From the NCBI RefSeq assembly GCF_029894125.1, contig NZ_JARXYZ010000014.1:162285-226284 (forward strand): a stretch of DNA of 64,000 nt, given 5' to 3'. Positions 1 to 8,258 of this stretch are shown here, in pieces. The stretch's first letter is position 1; each line of letters begins with the position of its first letter. Origin of the DNA: Kitasatospora sp. MAA19. Lineage in GTDB: Bacteria > Actinomycetota > Actinomycetes > Streptomycetales > Streptomycetaceae. The notes below the pieces were generated by a model that saw only the letters and a program-made list of their open reading frames with translations, was not told the DNA's origin and searched no databases. Made by a program: the position numbers and the translations under genes.

Positions 1-94
1 CCGGCCGCCACGGGGCGAGCTGCGTCGAACCGATCAGCAGGTCGCCGGTCTTGACGTAGAGTGCGGTCGCGAGGGAGTCCATGTCTGGCGTCAC
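1..94 (-). mobile_element. IS982-like transposase, N-terminal fragment cut by window edge
   Basis: Reading leftward from an ATG at 82 (or an in-frame GTG at 94) gives a peptide beginning MDSLATALYVKTGDLLIGST and ending LAPWRP at the window edge. This matches the start of IS982-family transposases common in streptomycetes, as I remember the family; the catalytic DDE part lies outside the window. Only the first 27-31 residues are visible, so it cannot be said whether the element is intact. No terminal inverted repeat was recognised in bases 95-157. An IS at the very edge fits a contig break in a repeated sequence. Confidence 0.65.
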
Positions 95-157
95 AACCGA
101 CCTTTGGACTCCCTCGCTTCATCTCATGCGTGTCAATGAGCCCTTGGCATCAATCAT

Positions 158-904
158 CTAGTCGCCGGAGGCCTGGTGCCGCCGGATCGCCCGCAGGCCG
201 CCGTAAGCGGCTGCGGCCGTCCAGAGGGCCATGATCAGCAGCCCGGTCCAGTGCCCGTAGTGGATGCCGGACTCTGTCCGGGTGCGCATCGCGTACAGGC
301 CGGCCCGGTCGGGCAGGAACTGTCCGACCTCGCGGACGCCGGGGATGGCCGCCAGCCAGGTGGTGCCGAGGAACACCATCGGGGCGAGCAGGCCGAGTGC
401 GGCGCTGAAGTTGCCCAGCATCGCGGTCAGTCCGAGGCAGAGCAGCACCAGCAGCGGGTGGTAGAGCACGCCGGCCAGGAAGCTGCGGGCCAGGCCGGGG
501 GTGGACAGGTCCAGTCCTACCGTGGCGTCGACGGCCAGGAACGAGCCCGCCGTCGACGCCAGCCCGAGCAGCAGACCCAGCCCGGCGCCGAGCGTGAGTT
601 TGGCGCCGTACAGCCGCCCGCGCCGGGGGACGGCGATGAGCGAGGTGCTGATCATGCGGGTGTTGAACTCCTGCCCGATCAGCAGGATCCCGAGGCAGGC
701 CACGGCCACGTGGCCGAAGAGCAGCCCGTAGTAGATCCCGTTGGCCGGGTCCACGCCGCTGGTCCGGTCCTTCGGGCCGGAGGCGGCGCTGACGGCCGCG
801 GTGACTCCGACGGTCAGCGCCAGGGCGACCAGCGGGGCCGCCCACTGGGAGGGCAGGGTGGTGAACTTGATCCGTTCGGCGCGCAGGGCGTGGGCCGCGC
901 TCAT
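158..904 (-). CDS. ABC-2 type transporter permease (second of two paralogues)
   Basis: A membrane protein of about 248 residues with roughly six hydrophobic segments and no ATPase motifs. It begins MSAAHALRAERIKFTTLPSQ; the N-terminal ERIK(F/L)TTL motif is typical of ABC-2 permeases partnered with BcrA-like ATPases. The start at 904 is preferred because an AAGGGA ribosome site lies 8 nt upstream; an ATG at 910 would be only 2 nt from it. It is 23 nt downstream of a paralogous permease gene and probably in the same operon. The two share blocks such as LIGQEFNTRMI, FLPDRAG and GHWTGLLIMALWT. The role is likely export of an antibiotic or lipid-like compound; the substrate is unknown. Confidence 0.85.
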   Translation of the reverse strand: MSAAHALRAERIKFTTLPSQWAAPLVALALTVGVTAAVSAASGPKDRTSGVDPANGIYYGLLFGHVAVACLGILLIGQEFNTRMISTSLIAVPRRGRLYGAKLTLGAGLGLLLGLASTAGSFLAVDATVGLDLSTPGLARSFLAGVLYHPLLVLLCLGLTAMLGNFSAALGLLAPMVFLGTTWLAAIPGVREVGQFLPDRAGLYAMRTRTESGIHYGHWTGLLIMALWTAAAAYGGLRAIRRHQASGD

Positions 905-927
905 CGTCATCTTCCCTTCTGGTGAGG

Positions 928-1701
928 TCACTTGGCGCGCCGCAGGGCGAGCAGGCCGCCGTAGGCCGCGGCCCCGGTCCACAGGGCCATGATCAGCAGT
1001 CCGGTCCAGTGCCCGTACGAGACCCGCGGGTCGTCGGCGTAGTGCAGCGCGTACTGGCCGGCCCGGTCGGGCAGGAACTGGACCACCCGCCGCACCCCGG
1101 GCACACCGCCGAGCAGCGGCGAGAGCAGGAAGACGACCGGTACCAGCAGGCCCATGGCGGCGGTGAGGTTGCCGAGCAGCGTGGTCACCCCGAGGCAGAA
1201 CACCACCAGCAGCACCGGGTAGAGCACGCCGGCGGTGGCGCTGCGGGCGAAGCCGGGGCCGTCCCAGGCGCCGGGCACGGTGGCCGCGTACCCGGCGAAG
1301 GAGCCCGCGGTGCCGGCCGAGCCGACGCCGAGGCCGACCAGCGCGCCGAGCGTGAGCTTGGCGCCGTACAGCCGCCCGCGCCGGGGGACGGCGGTGAGCG
1401 ACACGTCGATCATGCGGGTGTTGAACTCCTGGCCGATCAGCAGGATGGCGAAGCAGGCCAGCGCGGCCTGACCGAAGTTGAGCCCGTAGAAGACGCCCAC
1501 GCCCGGGTCGTCGGTGATGGTGTGGTCCTTGCCGCCGAGCGCCGCGGTGACCGCGGTGGTCCCGCCCGCGGTGAGCACGAAGGACAGCAGCGGGGTGATC
1601 CAGAGCGAGCGGAGGGTGGTGAGCTTGATCCGCTCCGCGTTGAGGGCGGTGAAGATGGGGACGGAGTCGGAGCCGGGGTCGGGGTCGGGGTCGGGGCTCA
1701 T
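928..1701 (-). CDS. ABC-2 type transporter permease (first of two paralogues)
   Basis: A 257-residue membrane protein closely related to the next gene in the operon, with about six membrane segments and the same LIGQEFNTRMI and FLPDRAG blocks. Its ATG overlaps the TGA of the upstream ATPase gene as ATGA (1698-1701), so the two are very likely translationally coupled. The N terminus before ALNAERIKLTTL is an acidic SPDPDPDPGSDS stretch encoded by a short GGGTCG-type repeat. It probably forms the membrane channel of a BcrAB-like exporter, alone or as a heterodimer with its paralogue. Confidence 0.87.
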   Translation of the reverse strand: MSPDPDPDPGSDSVPIFTALNAERIKLTTLRSLWITPLLSFVLTAGGTTAVTAALGGKDHTITDDPGVGVFYGLNFGQAALACFAILLIGQEFNTRMIDVSLTAVPRRGRLYGAKLTLGALVGLGVGSAGTAGSFAGYAATVPGAWDGPGFARSATAGVLYPVLLVVFCLGVTTLLGNLTAAMGLLVPVVFLLSPLLGGVPGVRRVVQFLPDRAGQYALHYADDPRVSYGHWTGLLIMALWTGAAAYGGLLALRRAK

Positions 1702-2636
1702 GCGGCGGCCTCCGCCCGGTACTCGACGTTGTCGGCGGTCATCCGCATGAACGCCTCCTCCAGCGAGTCCTGTTGGACCGCGATCTCGTACAGCACCACG
1801 CCGTGCGCGGCGGCGAGCGCGGCGATCTGCTCGGGTTCGGCGCCGGTCACCTCCCAGGCGCCGTCGTCCACCTGGGTCGCGGCGAGGTCGGCGTCGGGGT
1901 CCGACTGCCGGAGCAGGTCGCTGCCGAGCAGGGCGGCCAGCTTGGTCGGGTTCACGGCCCGGACGCGGATCCTGGTCCGGCCGTGTCGCTCGATGAATTC
2001 GGCGGTGGTGGCGTCCGCGAGCAGCCGGCCGCGGCCGATGACCACCAAGTGGTCGGCGGTGAGCGCCATTTCGGTCATCAGGTGGGACGACACCAGCACC
2101 GCCCGGCCCTCGGCGGCGAGTTCGCGCAGCAGGTTGCGGATCCAGCGGATGCCCTCCGGGTCGAGGCCGTTCACCGGTTCGTCCAGCAGCAGTACCGGTG
2201 GGTCGCCGAGCAGTGCGGCGGCCACCCCGAGACGCTGGCGCATGCCGAGGGAGAAGCCGCGGATCCGCCGACCGGTCGCGTCCGCCAGGCCGGCCTGGGC
2301 GAGCACCTCGTCCACCCGGCGCTGCGGCAGGCCGTTGCTCGCGGCGAGCCAGCGCAGGTGGCCGCCGGCCGTGCGGCCGCCGTGCAGGGCGTGGGCGTCC
2401 AGCAGCGCGCCCACCTGCCTCAGCGGTTGGGTGAGTTCGGTGTACGGGCGGCCGCCGACCAGGGCGCGTCCGGCGGTGGGGCGGTCCAGGCCGAGGACCA
2501 GGCGCATGGTGGTGCTCTTGCCGGCGCCGTTCGGGCCGAGGAAGCCGGTCACCAGGCCGGGCCGGACCTCGAAGGACAGGTCGTCGACGACGCGCCGGCC
2601 GTCGTACTCCTTGGTGAGGCCCTGGATCTCGATCAC
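1698..2636 (-). CDS. ABC transporter ATP-binding protein (BcrA/DrrA-like)
   Basis: A 312-residue nucleotide-binding subunit starting VIEIQGLTKEYDGRRVVDDL at a GTG with GGGAG 8-9 nt upstream. Walker A (GPNGAGKST) lies near residue 40, the signature is the relaxed FSLGMRQRLG, and Walker B (VLLLDEPVNGLDP) follows. The C-terminal extension of about 90 residues is usual for drug or lantibiotic exporters of the DrrA/BcrA class. It is the first gene of a three-gene exporter operon with the two permeases downstream. A divergently transcribed two-component system lies 225 nt upstream and is the obvious candidate regulator, as in many self-resistance exporters. Confidence 0.9.
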   Translation of the reverse strand: MIEIQGLTKEYDGRRVVDDLSFEVRPGLVTGFLGPNGAGKSTTMRLVLGLDRPTAGRALVGGRPYTELTQPLRQVGALLDAHALHGGRTAGGHLRWLAASNGLPQRRVDEVLAQAGLADATGRRIRGFSLGMRQRLGVAAALLGDPPVLLLDEPVNGLDPEGIRWIRNLLRELAAEGRAVLVSSHLMTEMALTADHLVVIGRGRLLADATTAEFIERHGRTRIRVRAVNPTKLAALLGSDLLRQSDPDADLAATQVDDGAWEVTGAEPEQIAALAAAHGVVLYEIAVQQDSLEEAFMRMTADNVEYRAEAAA

Positions 2637-2861
2637 GGCCGCGCTCCCTTCTCGGTGGTCCGGTGCCTCGGAGGCCCGGTGCTCTCGGTGCTCTCGGTGG
2701 TCCCGACGGTTTCGGTGGTCCCGGCCGGTGGTCACATTCGACCGGAGCGGGCCGGGTCGGCGGATCCCGCCGGGGTCGGGAGCCTCCTCCCTCCCGGGAG
2801 GGAGCGGACCGCGGACCGGCGGGGGAGCTCGGGGCGGGTGCTGACCTGGCAGGATGGCGCA

Positions 2862-4118
2862 ATGCCCAGGATTCTCGCGCCACTGCTGGCCGGCGCCACG
2901 TATGCGCGCCTGCTGCACCTGCTGGTCGGGTGGATCTTCGCGGGCGTCGTCCTGATGATCTACCCGGGGACGTACCGGAAGGGCCTGGGCGAGATCCTGA
3001 TCGCGAGCGTCACACTGGACGCCGTCCTGATCGCCCTGATCGCCCTCGTCCCCGCGGCCCGCCGCGCCGAGGGCGTGCAGGCGCGGCTGCTGCTGGTGCC
3101 CGACCGGGAGGAGGACATCGCCGCGGAGCCCTCCCGCACCTGGGCGGACCGGCGGCGCACCGCCGGCTGGCTGATCGGGCGGGTCGTGCTCGGTTCGGCG
3201 GTCGGGTTCGCGACGTCCTTCGGCCTCACCAGCGGCTTCGACCTGCTGACCGGGCCGGACGCGTTCTGGTACCTCCCGCTCGCCCCGCTGCTGGTGCTCG
3301 GTTACGGCTGGCTGGTGGTGTCCGCCGGGCGCCTTCAACTCGCCATGGCCGTAAGGCTGCTGGGGCCATCCCCGGTGGAGCGGCTGGCGGAGGCGGAGCT
3401 GCGGGCCGAACGGCTGCTGGAACGCAACCGGTTGGCCCGTGAGCTGCACGATTCCATCGGCCACGCACTGACGGTGACGGTCCTTCAGGCGGGCGCCGCG
3501 CGCGAGGTCGGGGACCAGGCCTTCACCGCCAAAGCGCTCGAAGTCATCGAGGAGGCCGGTCGCCGGGCCATGGAGGACCTCGAACGCACCCTCATCCTGC
3601 TCCGCGAGACGCCGGAGGGAACGGCGACCGGGGGCAACGCGGTGACCGGCGGCGGAGCGGCCACCGAGCAGCCCGGCGTGGACCAGTTGCCGGCGCTCTT
3701 CGACACCGCCCGGGCGGCCGGGAGCCCGGTCGAGGCGCGGATCGAGGTGTCGGCGGGGATGCTGCCCGGGGTGCTCTCCCGCGAGTCCTACCGGATCGTC
3801 CAGGAGGGCGTCACCAACGCGCTCAAGTACGCGCCGGGCGAGCCGGTCAGCGTCCGGATCGCCGTTCGGGACGGGCGGTTGGAGCTGCGCTGCGCCAACC
3901 GGACGGCGGCCGGCACCCCCGGCACGGGCGGCGCGGCGCGGCCCTCGGGTGGCCCGGCCCGGCCCGCGGCCGGCTCGGCGCGCAAGGGCGGCAAGGGGCT
4001 GCGTGGCATCCGGGAACGCGCCACGCTGCTCGGCGGGGAGGCCACGGCCGGGGCGTCGGACGACGGGAACGGGGAGTGGGTGCTCGCCGTCCGGCTGCCC
4101 CTACGCTTGGGCTCGTGA
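2862..4118 (+). CDS. Sensor histidine kinase, NarL-partner (HisKA_3) type
   Basis: A 418-residue kinase with several N-terminal membrane segments (about residues 10-65 and 100-160), then the HisKA_3 dimerisation motif ARELHDSIGHALTVT with phosphoacceptor His196, and an HATPase domain ending GLRGIRERATLLGG. The N box is RIVQEGVTNALKYAPG. A linker rich in Gly/Ala/Pro interrupts the ATPase domain near residues 345-375. The start is an ATG at 2862; an in-frame GTG at 2838 is possible. The last bases overlap a potential GTG start of the response regulator. It probably senses a cell-envelope signal and controls the divergent ABC exporter; that link is inferred from position. Confidence 0.9.
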   Translation: MPRILAPLLAGATYARLLHLLVGWIFAGVVLMIYPGTYRKGLGEILIASVTLDAVLIALIALVPAARRAEGVQARLLLVPDREEDIAAEPSRTWADRRRTAGWLIGRVVLGSAVGFATSFGLTSGFDLLTGPDAFWYLPLAPLLVLGYGWLVVSAGRLQLAMAVRLLGPSPVERLAEAELRAERLLERNRLARELHDSIGHALTVTVLQAGAAREVGDQAFTAKALEVIEEAGRRAMEDLERTLILLRETPEGTATGGNAVTGGGAATEQPGVDQLPALFDTARAAGSPVEARIEVSAGMLPGVLSRESYRIVQEGVTNALKYAPGEPVSVRIAVRDGRLELRCANRTAAGTPGTGGAARPSGGPARPAAGSARKGGKGLRGIRERATLLGGEATAGASDDGNGEWVLAVRLPLRLGS

Positions 4119-4162
4119 CGAACGATCTTGCGGGAGACGGTCCGACGAGGGGCGCCGCCGGG

Positions 4163-4822
4163 ATGACCGACATCCTGCTCGCCGACGACGAGGAACTGGT
4201 CCGGGCCGGGATGCGGGCCGTCCTGGAGGCCCAGGGGGACCTGCGGGTGGTCGGCGAGGCCGCCGACGGCGCCGACGCGGTGGCGCTGGCCCGCGCGCTG
4301 CGCCCGCACGTCGTGCTGATGGACGTCCGGATGCCGGTCCTGGACGGCCTGGCGGCGACCCGCGAGCTCCTGCGGCCCGGCTCGCCGGGGGAGCGGCCGC
4401 CGAAGATCCTGGTCGTCACCACCTTCGAGAACGACGACTACGTCTACCAGGCGCTGCGCGCGGGCGCCGACGGCTTCCTGCTGAAGCGCTCCCGCCCGGC
4501 CGAGATCGCCCACGCGGTACGGCTGGTGGCGGCGGGCGAGTCGCTGCTGTTCCCAACCACGATCCGCCGCCTCGCGGCCGGCCACGGCAATCAGGCCGCC
4601 CGCGAGACGATGAGCCGGGCGGCGTTGACCGAGCGCGAGGCGGAGGTGCTGCGGCTGGTCGCGCGCGGCCTCAGCAACGGGGAGATCGCCGAGCGGCTGT
4701 TCCTCGGCGTGCAGACGGTGAAGACCCACGTCAGCAGCGTGCTGGCGAAGCTCGGCGCGCGGGACCGCACCCAGGCGGTGATCGCCGCGTACGAGTCCGG
4801 CTTCGTCGAGCCCTCGGAGTAG
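4163..4822 (+). CDS. Response regulator, NarL/FixJ family
   Basis: A 219-residue regulator: a receiver domain with the acidic pair D8/D9, phospho-acceptor D54 (LMDVRMPVLDG) and a K in the LLKRSRP segment, then a LuxR-type helix-turn-helix (LTEREAEVLRLVARGLSNGE, then KTHVSSVLAKLGARDR). I use the ATG at 4163, which starts directly at the receiver fold; a GTG at 4115 overlapping the kinase stop would add 16 residues. It pairs with the kinase immediately upstream. Confidence 0.9.
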   Translation: MTDILLADDEELVRAGMRAVLEAQGDLRVVGEAADGADAVALARALRPHVVLMDVRMPVLDGLAATRELLRPGSPGERPPKILVVTTFENDDYVYQALRAGADGFLLKRSRPAEIAHAVRLVAAGESLLFPTTIRRLAAGHGNQAARETMSRAALTEREAEVLRLVARGLSNGEIAERLFLGVQTVKTHVSSVLAKLGARDRTQAVIAAYESGFVEPSE

Positions 4823-4896
4823 CGCCCGGTCGGGCCGGGACGGGCCGGGTCGGGCCCAGGGCGGGCCCGGGACCGCCCCAGGCGGCGCGGCCGGAT

Positions 4897-5997
4897 TCAG
4901 GCCGGGTAGGCGTGGGTCTGGGCGGCCTTGACCGAGGCCCAGACCGCGGATCCGGGCGCCAGGCCCAGCTCCGCGACGGTGGCCGGGGTGAGGTCGGCGG
5001 CCATCGGCAGGTCGCCCGCGAGGTCGGCGCGCACCTGGTCGCCGTGCAGGTCCAGGCCGGTGACCTCGACCTCCCACACGTTGCGCGCGCTGGACTGCGG
5101 CCGTTCGCGGTGCAGGGTCACGGCGGACGGCGGGAAGGCGACGAACGCCGGGCCGGTCAGCTCCTCGGTGGTGGCGAGCACCGTGCCGCTCGCGAGCGTG
5201 ACCTGGTGGCCCTCGGCGGTGCCCTGGTACAGGTTGAGCCCGACCAGGCGGGCGATGTAGTCGGTGCGCGGGCGCCGGGCGACCTCCGCCGGGCCGCCGG
5301 ACTGCACCTCGCGCCCGTCCTCGATCACCACCAGCCGGTCGGCCAGCACCATCGCGTCCAGCGGATCGTGCGTCACCAGCACCGCCACGGCCTCGAACTC
5401 GGCCAGATGGCGCCGCAGTTGGGCGCGTACGTCGAGCCGGGTGCGGGCGTCCAGGGCGGCCAGCGGCTCGTCCAGCAGCAGCAGCCGGGGGCGGACGGCC
5501 AGCGCCCGGGCCAGCGCCACCCGCTGGGCCTGGCCGCCGGAGAGGCCGCCGGGGCGCGCGGAGGCGTGGTCGGCCAGGCCCATCCGCTCCAGCCAGGCGG
5601 CCGCCTCGGCCCGGGCGGCGCGCTTGGGGCGGCCCTGGCAGCGCGGGCCGAAGGCGACGTTGTCGAGCGCGCTGAGGTGCGGGAAGAGCAGGTAGTCCTG
5701 GAACACCACGCCGACCGGGCGCTCCTCGGCGGGGGTGTGCACGCGCTGCCCGGGGTCCTCCAGCAGCCGGCCGTCCAGGCGCAGGTGGCCGCCGGTGAGC
5801 GGGAGCAGTCCGGCGAGGGCGCGCAGGGCGGTGGACTTGCCGGCGCCGTTCGGGCCGAGCAGCGCGATCACCTCGCCGGGGGCGGCGGTGAGGGCGAGAT
5901 CGAGGGTGAACGCGGCGCGGTCCACCCGTAGCCGGGCGTCGAGGGCGGGGGCGGCCTCGGGGGCGGGGACGGCGTCGGAGGCGGTGGCGGTGCTCAT
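4897..5997 (-). CDS. modC: Molybdate ABC transporter ATP-binding protein
   Basis: A 366-residue ATPase. Walker A (GPNGAGKST) is at residues 48-56, signature LSGGQ at 152-156 and Walker B (LLLLDEPLAALD) at about 172-183. The C-terminal region of about 100 residues resembles the molybdate-binding TOBE (MOP) domain, with VWASVKAAQTHAYP at the very end. It follows modB after a 73-nt gap on the same strand and completes a modABC operon. It powers high-affinity molybdate (or tungstate) import for molybdopterin enzymes. The first 20 residues are an Ala/Pro-rich extension. Confidence 0.9.
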   Translation of the reverse strand: MSTATASDAVPAPEAAPALDARLRVDRAAFTLDLALTAAPGEVIALLGPNGAGKSTALRALAGLLPLTGGHLRLDGRLLEDPGQRVHTPAEERPVGVVFQDYLLFPHLSALDNVAFGPRCQGRPKRAARAEAAAWLERMGLADHASARPGGLSGGQAQRVALARALAVRPRLLLLDEPLAALDARTRLDVRAQLRRHLAEFEAVAVLVTHDPLDAMVLADRLVVIEDGREVQSGGPAEVARRPRTDYIARLVGLNLYQGTAEGHQVTLASGTVLATTEELTGPAFVAFPPSAVTLHRERPQSSARNVWEVEVTGLDLHGDQVRADLAGDLPMAADLTPATVAELGLAPGSAVWASVKAAQTHAYPA

Positions 5998-6070
5998 CGG
6001 GGCGGCGTCCAGGGGGTCGGGGCGGCGATGGCCGTGTTCCGGTCGGGCGTCGCAGGGGTGCGCCGGGCCG

Positions 6071-7018
6071 TCACGGGGTCGACATCCAGCGGTCGCGCAG
6101 GCCGACCAGGACCGCGACGGAGACCACCAGCAGGACCAGCGAGAGCGCGATCGCCGCCTCCGGGTCTGACTCCATGGCGAGGTAGACGGCCAGCGGCATG
6201 GTCTGGGTACGGCCCGGGAAGTTGCCCGCGAAGGTGATCGTGGCACCGAACTCGCCGAGCGCCCGGGCCCACGCGAGGACGGCCCCGGCGGCGATCCCCG
6301 GGGCGATCAGCGGCAGGGTCACCCGGCGGAACGCGGTCAGCCGGGAAGCACCCAGGGTCGCGGCCGCCTCCTCGTAGCGGGGGTCGGCGGCGCGCAGCGC
6401 GCCTTCCACGCTGATCACCAGGAACGGCATCGCCACGAACGCCTCGGCGATGACGACCCCGGTGGTGGTGAACGGCAGCGTGATGCCGAAGGCCGAGTCC
6501 AGCCAGGAGCCGACGATGCCGCGCCGCCCGAGGACCAGCAGCAGCGCCACACCGCCGACCACGGGCGGCAGCACCAGGGGCAGGGTGACCAGCGCCCGGA
6601 TCACCCGCCGGCCCGGCAGCTCGGTGCGGGCGAGCAGCCAGGCCAGCGGGACGCCGAGGACCAGCGAGACCGCCGTGGCCGCCGTCGCGCAGATCAGCGA
6701 CAGGCGCAGGGCGTCCCAGACGGCGGTGCTGGTGAGCTGCTCGGACAGGCCGCTCCAGGGCGCCCGGACCAGCAGGCCGACCAGCGGGAGGATCAGGAAC
6801 GCCAGCCCGAGCAGCGCCGGGAGCAGCAGGGTGACCGGGACGCGGTGCGTACGCCGGCGCCGGCGTGGCAGGGCCTTCGCCGCTCCTGCCACGCCGGTCG
6901 GGCCGGGCCCGCCCCCCGGGCCGTTCCCCTGGCCGTTCCCGGAAGCGCCGTCGGGGCCGCCGTCGGGGGCGCCGTCGGGGCCGCTGTCGGGAGCGTTGTC
7001 GGTGGTGCGGCCGCTCAC
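6071..7018 (-). CDS. modB: Molybdate ABC transporter permease
   Basis: A 315-residue inner-membrane permease with five to six membrane helices after residue 55 and the conserved EAA loop (ADPRYEEAAATLGASRLTAF). Start is a GTG whose last two bases begin the modA stop (GTGA at 7015-7018), showing translational coupling. Residues 1-50 are a low-complexity cytoplasmic tail of Gly/Pro/Asp repeats (DGAPDGGPDGAS), unusual for ModB and encoded by a GGGGCCGTC-like repeat; a later start cannot be excluded. Confidence 0.9.
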   Translation of the reverse strand: MSGRTTDNAPDSGPDGAPDGGPDGASGNGQGNGPGGGPGPTGVAGAAKALPRRRRRTHRVPVTLLLPALLGLAFLILPLVGLLVRAPWSGLSEQLTSTAVWDALRLSLICATAATAVSLVLGVPLAWLLARTELPGRRVIRALVTLPLVLPPVVGGVALLLVLGRRGIVGSWLDSAFGITLPFTTTGVVIAEAFVAMPFLVISVEGALRAADPRYEEAAATLGASRLTAFRRVTLPLIAPGIAAGAVLAWARALGEFGATITFAGNFPGRTQTMPLAVYLAMESDPEAAIALSLVLLVVSVAVLVGLRDRWMSTP

Positions 7019-7872
7019 GGCGCCTGGAAGCCCGCCGCGGTGAGCACCTGCTTGGCCTCGGGCGACTGGACGTACGCGACGAAGGCGGCGGCGCCGTCCT
7101 TGTTCGGCGCCTTGGCCAGCGCGGCGATCGGGTAGTCGTTCACGGCCTTGTCGGCCTCGGGGAAGTCCACACCGTCGATCTTCGCAGCATCCGACTTCAC
7201 GTCGGTCTTGTACACCAGCGAGGCGTCGACCTCACCGAGTTCGACCTTGGTCAGCGCGCCCTTGACGTCCTGCTCCAGGGTGACCGGGGTGAGGTTGAGG
7301 TTGGCGGCCTTGAGCGCGGTCAGGGCGGCGGCGCCGCACGGCACCTCCTTCGCGCACAGCGCGACCTTCACGCCGGAGGCGGTGAGGTCGCTCAGGCCCG
7401 CGATGTGCTTGGGGTTGCCCTTGGGCACGGCGATGGTGAGCGTGTTCCTGACGAAGGTCTTCGGGTCGCCGCTCGCGCCGCCCGCGTCGGTGATGGTCTT
7501 CATGGTGGCCGGGCTGGCGGCGGCGAACACGTCCGCCGGGGCGCCCGAGTTGATGCTGGTGGCGAGGCTGGAGCTGCCGCCGAAGTTGAACGTGACCTTG
7601 GCGCCCGGGTTCGCGGCCTCGAACTTCTTGCCGAGCTCGGTGAAGGTCTCCTTGAGCGAGGCGGCGGCGAAGACGGTGATGCTGCCACCGGCCTTCGGGA
7701 CGCTGCCGCCGCCGGTCGCCGACGAGGCCGAGGAACCCGCGGTCGAGGCCGGGGAGGCGGCGCCGGACTTGCGGCCGCCGTCGCTGCCGCAGGCAGTGGC
7801 GCCGAGGCCGAGGGCGAGGGCCGCCACGACGGCGACGGCGACTCTGCGGGTGGTGGTCGTACGGGTGCTCAT
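7015..7872 (-). CDS. modA: Molybdate-binding lipoprotein
   Basis: A 285-residue extracytoplasmic binding protein. A twin-Arg-containing, short positively charged N terminus and hydrophobic stretch lead to a lipobox (GLGATAC) with the acylated Cys at residue 28. The mature part has ModA hallmarks: ITVFAAASLKETFTELGKKF, FNFGGSSSLATSINSGAPAD and a late LVYKTDV. A Ser/Gly/Ala linker separates anchor and domain. The ribosome site GGAGGGG lies 8-9 nt upstream of the ATG. It is the first gene of modABC and captures molybdate outside the membrane. Confidence 0.9.
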   Translation of the reverse strand: MSTRTTTTRRVAVAVVAALALGLGATACGSDGGRKSGAASPASTAGSSASSATGGGSVPKAGGSITVFAAASLKETFTELGKKFEAANPGAKVTFNFGGSSSLATSINSGAPADVFAAASPATMKTITDAGGASGDPKTFVRNTLTIAVPKGNPKHIAGLSDLTASGVKVALCAKEVPCGAAALTALKAANLNLTPVTLEQDVKGALTKVELGEVDASLVYKTDVKSDAAKIDGVDFPEADKAVNDYPIAALAKAPNKDGAAAFVAYVQSPEAKQVLTAAGFQAP

Positions 7873-7944
7873 CGGGTGCTTCCCCTCCAGGGCGCGCGCC
7901 GGAAGGGGCGCGGGGATGCGGTCGCAGGTGCGGCCATTACGGTG

Positions 7945-7950
7945 ATCATA
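7945..7950 (-). promoter_or_regulatory. Candidate -10 element for modABC
   Basis: On the minus strand the hexamer TATGAT occurs about 72 nt upstream of the modA ATG. The best -35 candidate at 17-nt spacing (TTTATC) is weak, so activator dependence is possible. No ModE box or molybdenum-cofactor riboswitch could be recognised in 7873-8258. Confidence 0.35.
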
Positions 7951-8258
7951 GTGCCGCAAATGCGAGCGATAAATCCTCTGTCGCTTCGCACAGGGGCGGT
8001 ACGGAGAGAGCGTCCGCCCGGCTGTGGGAAGGCTCAAACGTGCACGGACGGCGCCGGGGAGGGGTGGGGGCGGTGCCGCGCTCGGCACCGGGTCGGGCCA
8101 GGGGTGGGCAGGGGGCGGGCCGGGGGCACACCAGGGAAATTACGTCGCGCCGGGGGTGGCCGAGCGGACAGAGTGGGGCCGTTCGTACAGCAGTCCGCAC
8201 ACAAGTCAGTACGCACCACCGGGGCCGAACGGCCCGGAAGAGGGGGAGGGGTCCGTCC

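Noticed and set aside
7873..8258. Molybdenum cofactor riboswitch upstream of modA
   Set aside because: The leader after the -10 candidate is only about 65 nt and no conserved riboswitch core is visible.
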